NCBI GenBank assembly: GCA_028140795.1
Contig: JAOIOW010000002.1
Coordinates: 85,001-135,146 of the forward strand
DNA from: Fidelibacterota bacterium
Lineage (GTDB): Bacteria > Fidelibacterota > Marinisomatia > Marinisomatales > Marinisomataceae
Reading direction: 5' to 3'
DNA length: 50,146 nt
In this document: positions 29,736-38,438 of the stretch, piece by piece
Numbering within the stretch: the first letter of the stretch is position 1
How the letters are laid out: every line of letters starts with the position of its first letter
Position numbers and translations under genes: made by a program
The notes under the pieces: generated by a model
Told to the model about the DNA's origin: nothing
What the model saw: only the letters and a program-made list of their open reading frames with translations
The model's database searches: none

Positions 29736-30613
29736 AAATTTTAATTGCTATTGGTGGAAGAGAATTCTCAAAACCTACCTTAGATCTTGGAATGAAAATT
29801 GCAAATTCATTTAAATCATCAACTACTATTGCATATGTTGGTAAAAAAATAAGTCAATTTTCAGAAAAAGATGTAAGTGTAGTACATCAAAATTTGGATG
29901 ATAGAGAACTTTATAGGCCTGGAATTAGAACGCTTGAGTGGGCGTATGATTTCTTGATATCTAAAAAATACATTGAAGAAAAAGACTCCAATAAATTTGA
30001 TGATTACCTACTAGTTGATGAAGAAAATTCAAGAATGAAAGTGTTACTAAAAGGACAACAGTCAGATAAAATTGATTTAATCATGCGCACAGGAGAAATA
30101 ATTGAACAACTAAAAAATGAAGTAGAAACTAATAAGCATGATATAACCATAATTGGTGGTGGTGGGAATACAGGGATTCATCAAAAATTGGTTCAATTTA
30201 TAGATAGTTCAGTTTTTGTTGTCAAAAATTATTCTGTAAGTAAAAAGTATAAAATACTCCTTCCGGTAAATGATTCCAAAGGTTCAGATATGGCTATAGA
30301 AACTGCTATAAATTTTGCAAAATCTTATAAACTCAATGTTGAAATAGTTTCGGTTCCGGAAGGGAAAAAATCGATTGAAGAAGTAGAAAAAATACTTAAG
30401 AAAACAAAAGAAAAGTTTTCAAAAAATAGAATTAAAACCACAACAAAATTAATTGATGGCCCTACCGTAAATTCTATTGTCAATTACGCAAAAGATGATA
30501 GCATTGTGATTCTTGGAGTTTCTCCAAAAAATCCAATAATGAAATACTTTTTTGGCAGCAAACCTTTAAGTATTGCGCAAAAATGTAATTGTCCTGTTCT
30601 AATTACTAAGTAA
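29732..30613 (+). CDS. Tandem universal stress protein (UspA-like)
   Basis: A 293-residue cytoplasmic protein with two Usp folds: residues 1-155 (MKILIAIGGREFS...) and 160-293 (YKILLPVNDSKGSDMAIETAI...CNCPVLITK). In the C-terminal half the nucleotide motif is GVSP followed nine residues later by GS, so the second Gly of the G-2x-G-9x-GS consensus is missing; ATP binding is uncertain. The start is the ATG overlapping the permease stop (ATGA), not the TTG 12 bases earlier. Tight coupling to the permease suggests that it modulates that transporter, as proposed for TeaD with the Tea transporter; this is inference. Its 3' end overlaps convergent tpx by eight bases. Confidence 0.88.
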   Translation: MKILIAIGGREFSKPTLDLGMKIANSFKSSTTIAYVGKKISQFSEKDVSVVHQNLDDRELYRPGIRTLEWAYDFLISKKYIEEKDSNKFDDYLLVDEENSRMKVLLKGQQSDKIDLIMRTGEIIEQLKNEVETNKHDITIIGGGGNTGIHQKLVQFIDSSVFVVKNYSVSKKYKILLPVNDSKGSDMAIETAINFAKSYKLNVEIVSVPEGKKSIEEVEKILKKTKEKFSKNRIKTTTKLIDGPTVNSIVNYAKDDSIVILGVSPKNPIMKYFFGSKPLSIAQKCNCPVLITK

Positions 30614-31106
30614 GTAATTCAACTACTTTATCATAATCAGGCTCATGCCCTGTCTGTTCAACAAGCTGAGTATGAACAATCTCATGATTAGAGTCTGTAA
30701 CAATTACTGATCTAGCAAGTAGACCTTGAAATTTTCCATTAGTATGAAGTACGCCATATTCATTGGCAAAATCTTCATTTCTCATATCTGATAAGAAAAT
30801 TACATCATTGATATTATGATTTAGACAAAACTGTTTATGACTAAATCCTAAATCTCTAGAAATACATAAAATAACTGTATTTTCAAACTGGCTTGCTAAA
30901 GCATTAAATTTTACTGCTGCAGCTGAACAGACTGGAGTACTCATGCTTGGAAAAATATTTAAAACTAATTTTTTACCCTTAAACTGTTCCAAACTAACAT
31001 TCTTTAAATCACCATCTGCCAATAAAAAATCTGGTAATTGACTTCCAACAGAGGGTAAATCTCCATTTAGTGTTACTTCAAATTCACCTAATTTTACTTT
31101 TGCCAT
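30606..31106 (-). CDS. tpx: Thiol peroxidase (Tpx, atypical 2-Cys peroxiredoxin)
   Basis: A 166-residue peroxiredoxin that reduces hydroperoxides with electrons from thioredoxin. The peroxidatic Cys is in STPVCSAAAVKFN and the resolving Cys in the CISRDLGFSHKQF segment, the arrangement of the Tpx subgroup. TVTLNG-like N-terminal hairpin (FEVTLNGDLP) is also typical of Tpx. A GGGA ribosome binding site precedes the ATG. It diverges from sodB 82 bases away, a sensible oxidative-stress pairing. Confidence 0.95.
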   Translation of the reverse strand: MAKVKLGEFEVTLNGDLPSVGSQLPDFLLADGDLKNVSLEQFKGKKLVLNIFPSMSTPVCSAAAVKFNALASQFENTVILCISRDLGFSHKQFCLNHNINDVIFLSDMRNEDFANEYGVLHTNGKFQGLLARSVIVTDSNHEIVHTQLVEQTGHEPDYDKVVELLT

Positions 31107-31187
31107 ATTTTTCCCTATTTATGTTTATTATATCAATTAAATTGGAATTAAATTTATGAATTAAAAATTGATTAAAAGGAGTTTTTT

Positions 31188-31790
31188 ATGAATGATGCAA
31201 AAAAATTTAATCTTCCCCCACTACCTTTTGGAGAAAATGAATTATCTCCAGTCATATCATCTGATACTATTCAACTTCACTATGGTAAACATCATTTAGC
31301 ATATTTTAATATGCTAAATACTTTAGCTGAAGGAACTAAATATAATGATATGAGCCTTGAAGATGTAGTTGTAGAAAGTTTTAAAAATAAGGATCAGAAA
31401 ATTTTTAATAATGCTGGTCAAGCTTGGAATCATATTCTTTATTGGGATCAAATGAAACCAGGAGGTGAAAGTGCTCCAAGTGGAAAACTTCATGCAATGA
31501 TTGAAGAATCATTTGGAGATTTTGATTCTTTTAAAGATCAATTTGTTCAACAATCAATTGGAGTTTTTGGAAGTGGTTGGTGCTGGTTAGTTCAAAATGA
31601 TTCATCGCTAGAAATCTTAGGAACACCTAATGGTGAAAATCCCTTAGCACATGGAAAACATGCTCTTATGGGAATAGATGTTTGGGAACATGCCTATTAT
31701 TTAGATTATAAAAATGTTCGACCAGATTACGTTAAAGCAATTTTAAATAACTCTATTAATTGGAGCTTTGTGTCTGATCAATTAAAATAA
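31188..31790 (+). CDS. sodB: Fe/Mn superoxide dismutase
   Basis: A 200-residue cytosolic dismutase. Metal ligands appear as His in LHYGKHHLAYFN, His in AGQAWNHILYW, and Asp and His in GIDVWEHAYYLDY; GSGWCWLV is the conserved mid-segment. The GQ at NNAGQAWNH, with Gln in the N-terminal domain, favours iron over manganese, but metal choice cannot be fixed by sequence alone. AAAGGAG lies six bases before the ATG. A strong hairpin terminator follows the stop. A second, nickel-type dismutase is encoded at 42824-43300. Confidence 0.96.
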   Translation: MNDAKKFNLPPLPFGENELSPVISSDTIQLHYGKHHLAYFNMLNTLAEGTKYNDMSLEDVVVESFKNKDQKIFNNAGQAWNHILYWDQMKPGGESAPSGKLHAMIEESFGDFDSFKDQFVQQSIGVFGSGWCWLVQNDSSLEILGTPNGENPLAHGKHALMGIDVWEHAYYLDYKNVRPDYVKAILNNSINWSFVSDQLK

Positions 31791-31820
31791 AAAAAGGCGA
31801 ATGTAATATTCGCCTTTTTT
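31788..31820. terminator. Rho-independent terminator after sodB (bidirectional)
   Basis: A GGCGAAT/ATTCGCC stem (31796-31802 with 31808-31814) with a five-base loop is flanked by an A tract on the left and six T on the right. It can end both sodB and the convergent lipoprotein gene. Confidence 0.92.
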
Positions 31821-31840
31821 ATAGATTCTAATAAACTTCT

Positions 31841-32326
31841 TTAGCTTGGAGGACATTGAGGCGTCTGAGTATTAGCTACTGCGCTTACAACTAGACTTAA
31901 TTCAGAGTTTTCTGCACTAAATGTAAAAGGTACTGCATCTGCATAAAACGCTTGAATGCTTCCACTATGTGTTCCCCATACTGCCTGATTACAAGCAGGA
32001 TTAGGATTAGCTGGATCTAACCATGATACTGACAATAATTTATAAGTATCAAAATCCAAATCTTCAAATACTAAAGAAATTTGACCATTTTGCACCTGAG
32101 CACTTTGCAGTACAACAGATTTATATGGTGCACCTGAAGGAGGCCAAGTTTTATCTAAAGAACAAAATACTGTTCCCTCAGCAGGCCATGAATCAGGATT
32201 TGTTAAATTAATTGATATATTCAATGTTCCCGATGTTGCTGGATCACTTGAGTCATCCTCGCAAGAAACCAAAAACAATATTGAAAAAACAACTGTAAAT
32301 AGTGATAGTTTTTTTATGATATTCAT
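31841..32326 (-). CDS. Hypothetical secreted lipoprotein
   Basis: A 161-residue lipoprotein: Lys-rich start, hydrophobic core and lipobox FLVSC with acylated Cys about residue 22, followed by Glu-Asp-Asp-Ser. The mature part is low in charge, rich in Ser, Pro, Trp and beta-forming residues, with three further Cys; a small beta-sandwich exposed on the cell surface or in the periplasm is plausible. Start supported by AAAGGGG before ATG and by an excellent promoter. It follows the TonB receptor gene on the same strand but has its own promoter. Function unknown. Confidence 0.8.
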   Translation of the reverse strand: MNIIKKLSLFTVVFSILFLVSCEDDSSDPATSGTLNISINLTNPDSWPAEGTVFCSLDKTWPPSGAPYKSVVLQSAQVQNGQISLVFEDLDFDTYKLLSVSWLDPANPNPACNQAVWGTHSGSIQAFYADAVPFTFSAENSELSLVVSAVANTQTPQCPPS

Positions 32327-32351
32327 TTTTTCCCCTTTATAAGTTACAAGA

Positions 32352-32380
32352 ATTATAATAATGAAAAGAATTTAGGTCAA
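32352..32380 (-). promoter_or_regulatory. Sigma-70-type promoter of the lipoprotein gene
   Basis: On the minus strand TTGACC (32375-32380) and a perfect TATAAT (32352-32357) are exactly 17 bases apart, about 25 bases before the ATG and its AAAGGGG site. This is the best sigma-70 consensus match I see in the window. Confidence 0.8.
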
Positions 32381-32389
32381 GCAAATTTA

Positions 32390-32406
32390 TTGAGATTGTG
32401 TCTCAA
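32390..32406 (-). terminator. Weak hairpin after the TonB receptor gene
   Basis: A 6-bp stem TTGAGA/TCTCAA (32390-32395 and 32401-32406) with a five-base loop begins five bases after the receptor stop and is followed on the minus strand by an AT-rich run, not a clean T tract. A possible but weak terminator. Confidence 0.35.
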
Positions 32407-32410
32407 AAGA

Positions 32411-34561
32411 CTAAAATGTTTTATCGTACATCAAACTAATCGTTCTACCCGGCATTGGGAAATCTTGAATTAATTCATATTGCTTATCAAATAAGTTGGA
32501 TATTTTAAGAGATATCTTATCTCTATTATTTAACTCATAGCTACCTATATAATTAAATAAAATTAGGGAATCAAGCTGTTCAATTGGAAATTTTATTTCA
32601 CTCCCTTCATATTCTCTTTCATCACTTAAAAAATCTTGATAATCCTGCTCAGACTGATATCTCATAGAAATAATATGTCTTATATTATTTGACTTATACT
32701 TTATGCTTGATATAAGCTTATGATTTGGTCTATAAAGAATAGGATCAATATCATTTATATCATTCACTCTAAGATATGTATAACCCAAATCTAGATTAAA
32801 ATTTGTATTTAGTTGATACGATATATTAGATTCCAAGCCGCATGAACTTATATCAGATCTATTGAGGGCTATAACAGGTAACCCATAAACAAAATCAATC
32901 ATATCCTCATATTTATAATAAAATGTACTTACAGAATAAGTAAGATTAGATTTATTAGAACGATCAAAGGATATGTCCAGCCCATAAAGTTGTTCAGGTT
33001 CAAGATTTGGATTTCCTTGTGTATTTAATCCATAATCAGATTCATATTGTAAAAATAGTTCAGATAAAGAAGGAGATCTAAAGCCCTTACTCAATGCAAA
33101 ATTCCATGTTGAAAAATTATCTCTTTTAAAGGTTAAATTAATTTTTGGTGAAACATCGCTAAAAGACTTGTAGCTAAATTCACTTCCTCTATCAACATTT
33201 CTATAATCAAATCTTAATCCTAGCCCCAAAAGCAATTTTTCGTTTAATTGAATTCTGTTTTGTGCAAAAAAACCGCCTGTAATTTGTTTTAAATCATCAT
33301 AAATATTTCTATATATTGAAATATCAGATTGTTCCAATATGATATCTGAACCAAAGATCAAATATGATTTATTACTGACTAATTTTTGGTATTCTGCTCT
33401 CAGATTCAAACTGGTGTCATTATAAAATGTTTGTTCTTGAATTTCTTCTATTGGAGTATCGTCTCTGTCAAAATAATTTGTGTAGAAATGATTCATACTA
33501 AGTGAATAAACAATATTATTGCTAGCATCCAACGTTTGTTTTTTAAACAATTGTAAATAAACTGAATCTCTATTAGAAATCCTATAAGAAGTCAAGCTAG
33601 GTCTGTCTTCAACGTAGAAACCAGGTTGACCATTTACAGATTTATTTGCTATTAATGATACCGATAAATCCTGTTTCTTATTAAATATTTTGGTATAAAA
33701 ATTGTTTTGTTCATATTGAGCATTAAATCTATGTCCATTTCCTTTTTTATGTTGGAGCAAAGCTGTGTAAGAAATATTATCAGTAATATTGCTCATGGTA
33801 AGATTTACATCTTTTGAATCAAAACTTCCGACAGTTGCTTTGATGTTGTAAAATTCATCAGAATAGTTTTTAGTAACTAGATTAATTATTCCACCCATCG
33901 AATTTTGCCCATAAAGCGAAGAAACTGGACCTTTGACTACTTCAACACGCTCTAAAAAATCAAGCGGCATTGCATTCCAATCGATAGAACCGGAATATGG
34001 CATACTTATTTGAAATCCATCAAGAAGAACTAAAACTCTATTATTATATCCTCCTGGCTTATAATCAGATGATCCACGAATGGAAAAATTTGCATTTCTA
34101 CCATTATCATGCGCAGTTTGAACGTCTACTCCTCCAATATTTCTAAAAAGTTCAGACATAGTTTGATAATTATAGTCCGAAATTTTCTCATTAGATATAT
34201 TTTGAGTAAAATAAGGAAGATGTTTTGAAGGGAATCTTCCGACAACATTAAGAGCGCTTGATAGTACTGGTTCAGGAATTAATTCAAAAACATAGCTATC
34301 CTGATTAATCAAATTGACTGAAGCTATAATATCTTTGTATCCAATTGCAGAAATTAAAATTTCATACTCTTGCTTTTGAAGATTTGTAACAGAAAAATTT
34401 CCATTTGAATCAGATGCAGATCCGAAATTACTTCCTATGAAAACTATATTAGCATCAATAATGGGCTCTTTGGTTTCGGAATCTAAAATCGTTCCAAAAA
34501 ATTTGATATCTTGAGAAAAAGAAATGCTAAGTAATAGAATTAATAAATAAAATTTTTTCAT
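32411..34561 (-). CDS. TonB-dependent outer-membrane receptor with carboxypeptidase-regulatory-like domain
   Basis: A 716-residue outer-membrane receptor. A signal peptide (1-16) precedes a beta-sandwich domain of the carboxypeptidase-regulatory type (about 18-95, SDSNGNFSVTNLQ), usual in Bacteroidota-like receptors. The plug domain covers about 105-230 (GGVDVQTAHD, VLVLLDGFQI, VEVVKGPVSSLYGQNSMGGIINLVT). A 22-strand barrel ends with Tyr-Asp-Lys-Thr-Phe. Length is near that of vitamin and siderophore receptors and shorter than SusC types. The substrate is not known; the divergent neighbour is thiamine pyrophosphokinase, 61 bases away, which raises thiamine as a candidate. No classical TonB box was identified. 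Confidence 0.93.
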   Translation of the reverse strand: MKKFYLLILLLSISFSQDIKFFGTILDSETKEPIIDANIVFIGSNFGSASDSNGNFSVTNLQKQEYEILISAIGYKDIIASVNLINQDSYVFELIPEPVLSSALNVVGRFPSKHLPYFTQNISNEKISDYNYQTMSELFRNIGGVDVQTAHDNGRNANFSIRGSSDYKPGGYNNRVLVLLDGFQISMPYSGSIDWNAMPLDFLERVEVVKGPVSSLYGQNSMGGIINLVTKNYSDEFYNIKATVGSFDSKDVNLTMSNITDNISYTALLQHKKGNGHRFNAQYEQNNFYTKIFNKKQDLSVSLIANKSVNGQPGFYVEDRPSLTSYRISNRDSVYLQLFKKQTLDASNNIVYSLSMNHFYTNYFDRDDTPIEEIQEQTFYNDTSLNLRAEYQKLVSNKSYLIFGSDIILEQSDISIYRNIYDDLKQITGGFFAQNRIQLNEKLLLGLGLRFDYRNVDRGSEFSYKSFSDVSPKINLTFKRDNFSTWNFALSKGFRSPSLSELFLQYESDYGLNTQGNPNLEPEQLYGLDISFDRSNKSNLTYSVSTFYYKYEDMIDFVYGLPVIALNRSDISSCGLESNISYQLNTNFNLDLGYTYLRVNDINDIDPILYRPNHKLISSIKYKSNNIRHIISMRYQSEQDYQDFLSDEREYEGSEIKFPIEQLDSLILFNYIGSYELNNRDKISLKISNLFDKQYELIQDFPMPGRTISLMYDKTF

Positions 34562-34622
34562 TTTTAGTTGTCAATAATATTAATCAAGGACAATATTTAC
34601 AATTCTTTTCGTAAACTTTCAT

Positions 34623-35240
34623 ATGAATAATAAAAAAAATGTATCGGTGATTTTGAATGGTCAAATGCCTACTGATGATAACATAATTAATCAAATAACT
34701 AATTCCGATTATATCATCGCTGTAGATGGATCAGCAAATAAGCTTTTTGATTTAGAAATTATTCCAGATGTAATTATTGGGGACCTTGATTCATTACAAA
34801 ATATTAACAATAAAAATATAGAGTTAGTTAAAACCCCAAATCAAAACAAAACTGACTTTCGCAAAACCTTAGAATGGTGTATTGAAAAAAATATTTTAGA
34901 TATTTCTATTTTTGGAATATCTGGAGAGAGTGAAGATCATTTTCTTGGAAACTATTATACATTAAGTGATTTTGGTGAGAAAATTTCTTGGAAAGCTTTT
35001 ACAGATTTTTCAGTGATTAGCCCTTGTATGGGTAACAAAAAATTTGAATCATTTAAGGGTCAAAAAGTGAGTCTTTTCTGTATGAAGGGAAGCTCAACTG
35101 TAAATTCAGAAAATTTGAAATATCCTTTACAGTCTTACCATTTAAAACCTTCAGATGATGCAGTTAGAAATTTATCACTTGAAGATCATTTTACAATTGA
35201 GTCAACAACTACTATTCTTGTCTTTCAAAGTAAGTTATAA
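34623..35240 (+). CDS. thiN: Thiamine pyrophosphokinase
   Basis: A 205-residue enzyme that converts thiamine and ATP to thiamine diphosphate. It has the N-terminal catalytic fold with IIAVDGSANKLFDL, VIIGDLDSL (conserved Asp pair), then NQNKTDFRKTLEW and GESEDHFLGNY, which correspond to the DKTD and GGRxDH motifs of the family. A smaller beta-rich thiamine-binding half follows. It supplies the cofactor needed by transketolase (this window). Its stop is one base from the convergent aldolase stop. No TPP riboswitch fits in the 61-base upstream gap. Confidence 0.92.
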   Translation: MNNKKNVSVILNGQMPTDDNIINQITNSDYIIAVDGSANKLFDLEIIPDVIIGDLDSLQNINNKNIELVKTPNQNKTDFRKTLEWCIEKNILDISIFGISGESEDHFLGNYYTLSDFGEKISWKAFTDFSVISPCMGNKKFESFKGQKVSLFCMKGSSTVNSENLKYPLQSYHLKPSDDAVRNLSLEDHFTIESTTTILVFQSKL

Positions 35241-35241
35241 A

Positions 35242-36225
35242 TTACAATCCTGAAACTGTAGCTAGGCTGTTAGCTTTGGCCTTTTCAATAAATGCTTCTT
35301 GAGCATCTGTAACATTTTCTTTTTTACCTGACCAAGCTTTTAATGCTGACTGCTGTAGAGCTCTACCATACGAAAAGGTTAAGTTCCAATCTGTTTCATA
35401 TTTGTTCATTTCATTTAAATGCAATGTTGCGTCTTCATCAGATTGACCCCCTGATAGAAAAGCTATTCCAGGAACTTCTGATGGTACATGAGCAGATAAG
35501 CAGTTTACAGTTTTTTCGGCAACTTCTTCAATACTTGCCTGATAAGAACACTCATAACCAGAAAGAATCATATTTGGCTTTAAGACAATGCCTTGCAAAC
35601 TAACATTATGTTCATCTAGCTGATCAAAAACCATTTTTAGTGTTCTTGAAGTAATCTCAAAAGATTCATCAATAGTATGAACTCCATCCATGAGCACCTC
35701 TGGTTCTACAATAGGAACGAGATTGGCTTGTTGACATTTCTTTGCATACTTAGCAAGATTTTTTGCATTTGCTAATATACAATCATTAGTTGGTATACTA
35801 TCTCCAGGAGTTATTACAGCCCTCCATTTAGCAAATCGTGCTCCAAGTGCATAATATTTACCAAGCCTTTCTGACAAACCATCTAAGCCTTTTGTCAACT
35901 TCTCATAAGGACTAAAGTCTTCCAAACCTTGATCTACTTTAATACCAGGAATTATATTTTTAGATGATAAATATTCTGGAAATTTAATTCCTGATGATAA
36001 TTCTGATTGGTGAAAAGTTTCGTCGAATAAAATGATACCGCTTATGTATTTTTCAATATCTTCGGTTGTAAAAAGCATATTTCTATAAAAATTTCTGCTT
36101 TCTGTTGTTGAATCTGTATTGATGCTTGCAAAGCGTTTAGCGCAAGTTGGTGTGCTTTCATCGGCAGCTAAAATTCCTTTACCTTTTTCAACCATTTTAT
36201 GTGCAACTGCGTGCAATTCTGACAT
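35242..36225 (-). CDS. fba: Fructose-bisphosphate aldolase, class I (animal/plant-like)
   Basis: A 327-residue Schiff-base aldolase. The N terminus has GKGILAADES and the substrate loop ASINTDSTTESRNFYR, the centre has GIKVDQGL and FAKWRAVI, and the lysine that forms the Schiff base is in GIVLKPNM, followed later by FLSGGQSDEDA and FSYGRALQ. This is the eukaryote-like class I family, not the DhnA type or the zinc class II enzyme more common in bacteria. It lacks the C-terminal Tyr tail of muscle aldolase. It is directly downstream (one base) of GlpX, so the two catalyse consecutive steps of gluconeogenesis. Confidence 0.95.
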   Translation of the reverse strand: MSELHAVAHKMVEKGKGILAADESTPTCAKRFASINTDSTTESRNFYRNMLFTTEDIEKYISGIILFDETFHQSELSSGIKFPEYLSSKNIIPGIKVDQGLEDFSPYEKLTKGLDGLSERLGKYYALGARFAKWRAVITPGDSIPTNDCILANAKNLAKYAKKCQQANLVPIVEPEVLMDGVHTIDESFEITSRTLKMVFDQLDEHNVSLQGIVLKPNMILSGYECSYQASIEEVAEKTVNCLSAHVPSEVPGIAFLSGGQSDEDATLHLNEMNKYETDWNLTFSYGRALQQSALKAWSGKKENVTDAQEAFIEKAKANSLATVSGL

Positions 36226-36226
36226 T

Positions 36227-37171
36227 TTATTCTCCTAAAATATATTCGTTTGTTATTATTTGTGTTTCACTTGAATCGCCAAAAATAATTTTTGAGGTTA
36301 CTTCAGCTTTATTACCATCAAATTTAACTCCAGGGATCCATCCTGAGCAAACTCCGCTTGCAATAAAAAAAGAGTCGCTTGATCTACAAAGATCATCAGC
36401 TGACCATAAATTATTTATATCACTACCTAACATTTTCAAGGCCCTTTCTTTAAATGACTCATCCATAAAATGAAGCCTTCCTTCAAAAAAACCACCCATA
36501 GCTTTTACAGCTGTAGCCGTAATAACTCCCTCGGGAGCAGCACCTATTCCATACAACAAATCAACAGATCCTTCAACTGCTTTTAATCCTCCTGAAACAT
36601 CACCATCTCCAATCAGGATTGGTTGAACACCTAAATCTTTCAAGATAGATATTAAATCAATATGTCTTTCTCTATCCATTACTATAATTTTTAATTCAGA
36701 AATATTTTTTTGTAAAGCTTTTGCTGCTTGAGATAAATTTTCTTCAACTGAATTATCAAGAGCAATGTGACCCATTAATTTTGATGAGCCACACAACTTG
36801 TTCATGTATGTATCAGGAGCATTCAATAAAGCTCCTCTTGGTGCAGCAGCTAAGACAGATAATGCATCAGGTAAATCTTTAGCACAATGATTGGTACATT
36901 CTAAAGGATCAACTGCAATATCAATTTTTAAATCACTTTCAGGATTACCCATCTCTTCGCCTATGTAAAGCATTGGTGCATCATCTCTTTCTCCTTCACC
37001 AATTACGACTCTTGTGTGTACCTCTGAATCTTGAAGAACTTTTCTCATTGCTTCAGTTGCAACTTTATCTGCAGCTTTTCCATCACCATTTCCTCTTAGT
37101 TGTGCAGCAGCTATGGCAGCAGATTCTGTAGCTTTTAAGTAAAGCTCGAAATTTTCAGTTACCTTACTCAT
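36227..37171 (-). CDS. glpX: Fructose-1,6-bisphosphatase class II (GlpX)
   Basis: A 314-residue metal-dependent phosphatase of the inositol-phosphatase fold. Conserved stretches are ESAAIAAAQLRGNGDGKAADKVATEAMR (given here as ESAAIAAAQLRGNGDG then KAADKVATEAMR), VIGEGERDDAPMLYIGE, AVDPLECTNHCA and GIGAAPEGVITA. The start is MSKVTENF at 37171; a TTG four codons upstream is less likely. In this class the enzyme may also act on sedoheptulose bisphosphate, which would connect to the pentose genes of the window. It overlaps the upstream thioredoxin-fold gene by eight bases. Confidence 0.94.
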   Translation of the reverse strand: MSKVTENFELYLKATESAAIAAAQLRGNGDGKAADKVATEAMRKVLQDSEVHTRVVIGEGERDDAPMLYIGEEMGNPESDLKIDIAVDPLECTNHCAKDLPDALSVLAAAPRGALLNAPDTYMNKLCGSSKLMGHIALDNSVEENLSQAAKALQKNISELKIIVMDRERHIDLISILKDLGVQPILIGDGDVSGGLKAVEGSVDLLYGIGAAPEGVITATAVKAMGGFFEGRLHFMDESFKERALKMLGSDINNLWSADDLCRSSDSFFIASGVCSGWIPGVKFDGNKAEVTSKIIFGDSSETQIITNEYILGE

Positions 37172-37688
37172 TAAGCGAGTCAATTAGTTTAAACATTTCT
37201 TCTAAACTCTCTTTTGTGGCAAATCCATTGAAACGATTTTTAATGATTCCATCTTTATCAAGAACATACATATAACAATCACCCTTTGATGATATTCCCA
37301 GTGACTTATAGTAAGATCTTAAAGGACCGTAGTAAGTTGCTGTATAGTCGTGCAAAGGCTTGGGAACTCCGCCACGCATTCCACCATCAATCCAATTTCT
37401 TGCCATGGTCCACTGAGCTCCTAACATTGGAATTTCGTAGTAATGCACATCTTTGTTAATACCATATTTAGGGAAAAATTCATCTGCCCAAGAGTTAATA
37501 CATAATTGTGCTTTTTGTTTAAACGCAACTGCTAAAACTGATGGTTTCCCAATCAAAACATCTGGAAACTTCACATCATTGCCTGAAAGAGATATTCCCT
37601 CAATAGTTGGAAATTTTTTTTCTAAAAAATTATCACTTGCATTCAAAACATTGAAAAACATTGAAAAAACTAATATTGTTTTAATCAT
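37164..37688 (-). CDS. Exported thioredoxin-fold protein without CxxC
   Basis: A 174-residue protein with a signal peptide (MIKTILVFSMFFNVLNASD) followed by FPTIEGISLSGNDVKFPD, a layout like the first strands of peroxiredoxin/AhpC-TSA folds. The usual catalytic CxxC is absent; two isolated Cys occur in LCINSW and KGDCYMY. The C-terminal part has YMYVLDKDGIIKNRF, the second half of a thioredoxin fold. It resembles the mitochondrial ATP10 assembly factor family in general pattern, which I offer only as a guess. Start chosen at 37688 because AAGGAG lies seven bases upstream. It is in a run with YwaF-like and GlpX genes. Confidence 0.78.
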   Translation of the reverse strand: MIKTILVFSMFFNVLNASDNFLEKKFPTIEGISLSGNDVKFPDVLIGKPSVLAVAFKQKAQLCINSWADEFFPKYGINKDVHYYEIPMLGAQWTMARNWIDGGMRGGVPKPLHDYTATYYGPLRSYYKSLGISSKGDCYMYVLDKDGIIKNRFNGFATKESLEEMFKLIDSLNE

Positions 37689-38400
37689 TATTCTTCTCCT
37701 TGAATTTGTATGGTAAATATAAAAGATAGAAAACAAACATTACAATCGGGAAAAGCGGTATAACATGTAAAGGTGGGCTTGGGAAAAAGCTCATTAAAGA
37801 TTCACCGGTAGGCGCTTTCATCAAATACCATAAGTTAGCTTCAAAGCCAGGTTCACCTCCAACCAACACATTTATTATGTATACTACTGGAAGTATATAA
37901 AGAGAAAATTTTATAGCATTTTTATAAGATTCAAATGTGATATTCTGCTTAATTCCAATTGCAATGTATAAAAGGGCAAAAAATAATAAACCATGTCCAG
38001 AAAATAATGTAATGAAATCTAAATCAGGGAAAGTGAACTCAATATCTGGAGTTAAAAGAGCCATTGTTCCTCCCCCAAGACCCCAGAAGTAAGCGAAATC
38101 GAAAAACTTTTGATTTCGTGTTATTAAAAAGAGTCCTGTTGCATAAGATGAAAAATGGCACGCATGTAAAGGAATAGTGTTCGTCCAATTATAATCTTCT
38201 GGACTAAAATAATTCAAATAAAATGGTTTTAACAATTCATTAAAAATTAAAAGGTAAGCCAAAATCTTTTCAAACATAGCATATCTAATTTCATTGTAAT
38301 CATTTTTAACATAAAAAGAGAAAGCAAATGAAGCTCCAAAGATTATAAATAGAGTTAGTATATGAGTTGAACCAAATAATATGAATTCGTTTGATGTCAT
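37681..38400 (-). CDS. YwaF-like integral membrane protein (TIGR02206 family)
   Basis: A 239-residue membrane protein with about six to seven helices. Family marks are GSTHILTLFIIFG near the N terminus, TIPLHACHFSSYATGL, WGLGGGTMALLTPD and the SGHGLLFFALLY segment; they match the conserved His/Cys/Pro residues of Bacillus YwaF and eukaryotic TMEM164. TMEM164 has been described as an acyltransferase acting on ether lipids; whether the bacterial proteins do this is not known to me. It overlaps the downstream gene's start region by eight bases. Confidence 0.82.
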   Translation of the reverse strand: MTSNEFILFGSTHILTLFIIFGASFAFSFYVKNDYNEIRYAMFEKILAYLLIFNELLKPFYLNYFSPEDYNWTNTIPLHACHFSSYATGLFLITRNQKFFDFAYFWGLGGGTMALLTPDIEFTFPDLDFITLFSGHGLLFFALLYIAIGIKQNITFESYKNAIKFSLYILPVVYIINVLVGGEPGFEANLWYLMKAPTGESLMSFFPSPPLHVIPLFPIVMFVFYLLYLPYKFKEKNND

Positions 38401-38438
38401 GAAGTGAATCTAAATAAAATAATTAAATTTTCATGCAA

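Noticed and set aside
34562-34622. Possible TPP riboswitch between the receptor and thiN
   Set aside because: The gap is too short and lacks the conserved CUGAGA and related motifs.
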